Of a stretch of DNA of 64,000 nucleotides, positions 62,919 to 64,000 are shown piece by piece. The position numbers and the translations under genes are program-made. The notes under the pieces were generated by a model that was given only the letters and a program-made list of their open reading frames with translations, was not told the DNA's origin and did not search any database. Numbering within the stretch: the stretch's first letter is position 1; the number at the start of each line of letters is the position of its first letter. The DNA lies in assembly GCF_900637685.1 (NCBI RefSeq), contig NZ_LR134388.1, forward strand, positions 62,001 to 126,000, written 5' to 3'. The stretch is from Legionella sainthelensi. Its GTDB lineage: Bacteria; Pseudomonadota; Gammaproteobacteria; Legionellales; Legionellaceae.

Positions 62919-64000
62919 TTATATAGGATTAAGCAATGCATTATCCGTATTTTCTTGATCTGATTCATCATCCCTCGCCGTGTTGTTGTGATGGTTTAGG
63001 TTCACTATGCCTGGTTCAGTAGATGGCCTTTGGGGTTGCATTTTTTTTGCGAATAATCCCATTGCAACAACAAGAGTTGTGGCGGCAACCGCAGTAATAA
63101 CCACCGCGGCAGCCAACGTAATTGGAATCAGGGGTGGAAATGCGATGGCCAGAATACCAACTGCTAATCCGCCAAGACTGATTGCTGATAGTGCTCCCAA
63201 GCATTTCAATTGAAATGAATGATTATGAGAGAATTGGGCATCGAAATTAATCTCATAGTTTCTTCTTGTTTCCTTTTGAAAAGCGTCAATGATCTCGGGT
63301 TGTTTAATATGATTGCTGTGCAGCTTATTAACAAGATTGGCTAAAATTTTTATTTTATGTTCATAACTGACATCAACTAATTCTTGATTATATTCATCAA
63401 TAATGCTTCGAATTTCTCTCGGTAATTCATCAAACTTTGGCTCACCTTTTTTGAAATGAGCTAAATAGTTCGTATCAATTGAATCAAGGGGTTTGGGGGT
63501 AATTCCTGCATTTCTCATTAAATCTCGAGCTTTTTGATTGAGCTCTGATAAAGTGATTTGAACTTTAGCCATGTAGGCATCGTATAAAGCCGGATCGGTT
63601 ACGCCAAATTTTTCCAGTGCATTAGTGGAGCAAAAAGCAGTAATCCCACCTTGCTCGAGTAGGAACCGGGAATATCCTGCGCAATTATGATACCTACTAA
63701 AAAATTTATAATAGGTTTCTTTGACTCCTCGATGTACAATATCTTTTGGATCTTCAAATTTTTTTATACCATTTTCTATTCCTTGTACATTTAATCCGAA
63801 TAAATTTAAATGCTCAAGGTAGTCATTTTTATCGTCTAAGGTAAGTGAATTTCCTAACGGTAAAACCCATTCCTTAAGAGGCAATTTGCCGTACATAGTA
63901 TCTTCATCAGCACCATCAACGTCAATTCCCAGGCCTTTTTGAGCTTTTAGTTGTTCTACAAACTCTAAAATAATATATTTCTTTTCAAGAGCCGTCCTCT
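62919..64000 (-). CDS. Membrane-hairpin protein, candidate effector (N-terminus outside window)
   Basis: The frame is open from the stop at 62919 to the right edge of the window; an internal ATG complementary to 63894-63896 could be read as a start, but codons before it (...ALEKKYIILEFVEQLKAQKG, then LGIDVDGADED) are protein-like. The visible ~360 aa have a soluble part with FFSRYHNCAGYSRFLLEQGG, then a TM hairpin at the C-terminal end (LGGLAVGILAIAFPPLIPI and AAVVITAVAATTLVVAMGLF) and a polar tail ending DNALLNPI. The AFPPLIP hairpin matches those in the 51419 protein. It has no recognised domain. Its soluble-plus-hairpin layout is typical of Legionella effectors. Confidence 0.72.
   Translation of the reverse strand, partial: RTALEKKYIILEFVEQLKAQKGLGIDVDGADEDTMYGKLPLKEWVLPLGNSLTLDDKNDYLEHLNLFGLNVQGIENGIKKFEDPKDIVHRGVKETYYKFFSRYHNCAGYSRFLLEQGGITAFCSTNALEKFGVTDPALYDAYMAKVQITLSELNQKARDLMRNAGITPKPLDSIDTNYLAHFKKGEPKFDELPREIRSIIDEYNQELVDVSYEHKIKILANLVNKLHSNHIKQPEIIDAFQKETRRNYEINFDAQFSHNHSFQLKCLGALSAISLGGLAVGILAIAFPPLIPITLAAAVVITAVAATTLVVAMGLFAKKMQPQRPSTEPGIVNLNHHNNTARDDESDQENTDNALLNPI

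Noticed and set aside
1..64000. CRISPR arrays, tRNA or rRNA genes
   Set aside because: No spaced direct-repeat array, no cloverleaf-like GTTCGA T-arm block and no rRNA-like sequence was noticed in the intergenic regions.

Overview
The window is chromosomal DNA of a Legionella species (low-GC Gammaproteobacterium). The call rests on gene content: a tandem cluster of Legionella-type major outer-membrane proteins, an LbtU-like siderophore porin, housekeeping proteins of Legionella type, and many genes that look like Dot/Icm effectors (ankyrin-like repeats, U-box, membrane hairpins, coiled coils). I cannot name the species from sequence alone.

Layout. 1-5.7 kb: ubiquinone hydroxylase coq7 (cut by the window edge), argD, then a redox group (sodB, monothiol glutaredoxin grxD, 2-Cys peroxiredoxin), followed by rnt and pyrC. 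6-11 kb: three MOMP-family porins in a row, two of them homogenised over about 580 bp, then the LbtU-like porin. 11.2-13.3 kb: an NfeD/slipin membrane pair. 13.3-18.7 kb: a frameshifted JmjC/cupin-like gene, dcd, ihfB, a DOT1-like methyltransferase whose membrane anchor sits in another frame across an A8 run, a coupled pair of unknown genes behind a PmrA-like box, and a cystathionine-beta-synthase-type cysteine synthase. 18.8-23.5 kb is accessory: two unknown proteins with mitochondrial-presequence-like N-termini, a stop-interrupted membrane protein, and a small gene inserted between a lipoprotein gene and fumC and flanked by duplicated copies of both neighbours' 3' ends. 23.6-30.4 kb is core: fumC, rsmE, trxA, rho, ubiD, fre and a small membrane protein.

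30.7-39.4 kb alternates core genes (greB, a PAS/GGDEF diguanylate cyclase, hspQ, a shortened YetF gene) with candidate effectors. The ankyrin-like protein (817 aa) and a membrane-anchored U-box protein share a 24-bp palindromic promoter element at nearly the same distance from their start codons. Gene debris follows: an old-yellow-enzyme tail and a frameshifted membrane protein. 39.9-44.1 kb is a subtilase / outer-membrane barrel / subtilase cassette; both subtilases keep His, the oxyanion Asn and Ser but lack the catalytic Asp motif. 44.7-46.8 kb is a coiled-coil protein with an internal domain duplication.

46.9-51.1 kb is the mnmG-rsmG-parA-parB block usually found near oriC. 52.7-59.9 kb is a MoxR-Bat operon (moxR, DUF58, DUF4381, batA, batB, batC, batD). 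Its batC carries a large DQQNK repeat tract, and batC and batD are both frameshifted. The end holds a small unknown gene, a dus gene, a Gfo/Idh/MocA oxidoreductase and a partial membrane-hairpin protein that runs off the window.

A recurring theme is frameshifts. Four (JmjC-like gene, DOT1-like methyltransferase, batC, batD) are each repaired by one extra A in an A run, and a fifth by removing one T. Either the assembly has homopolymer errors or these tracts slip in nature; the merged gene models are given here.
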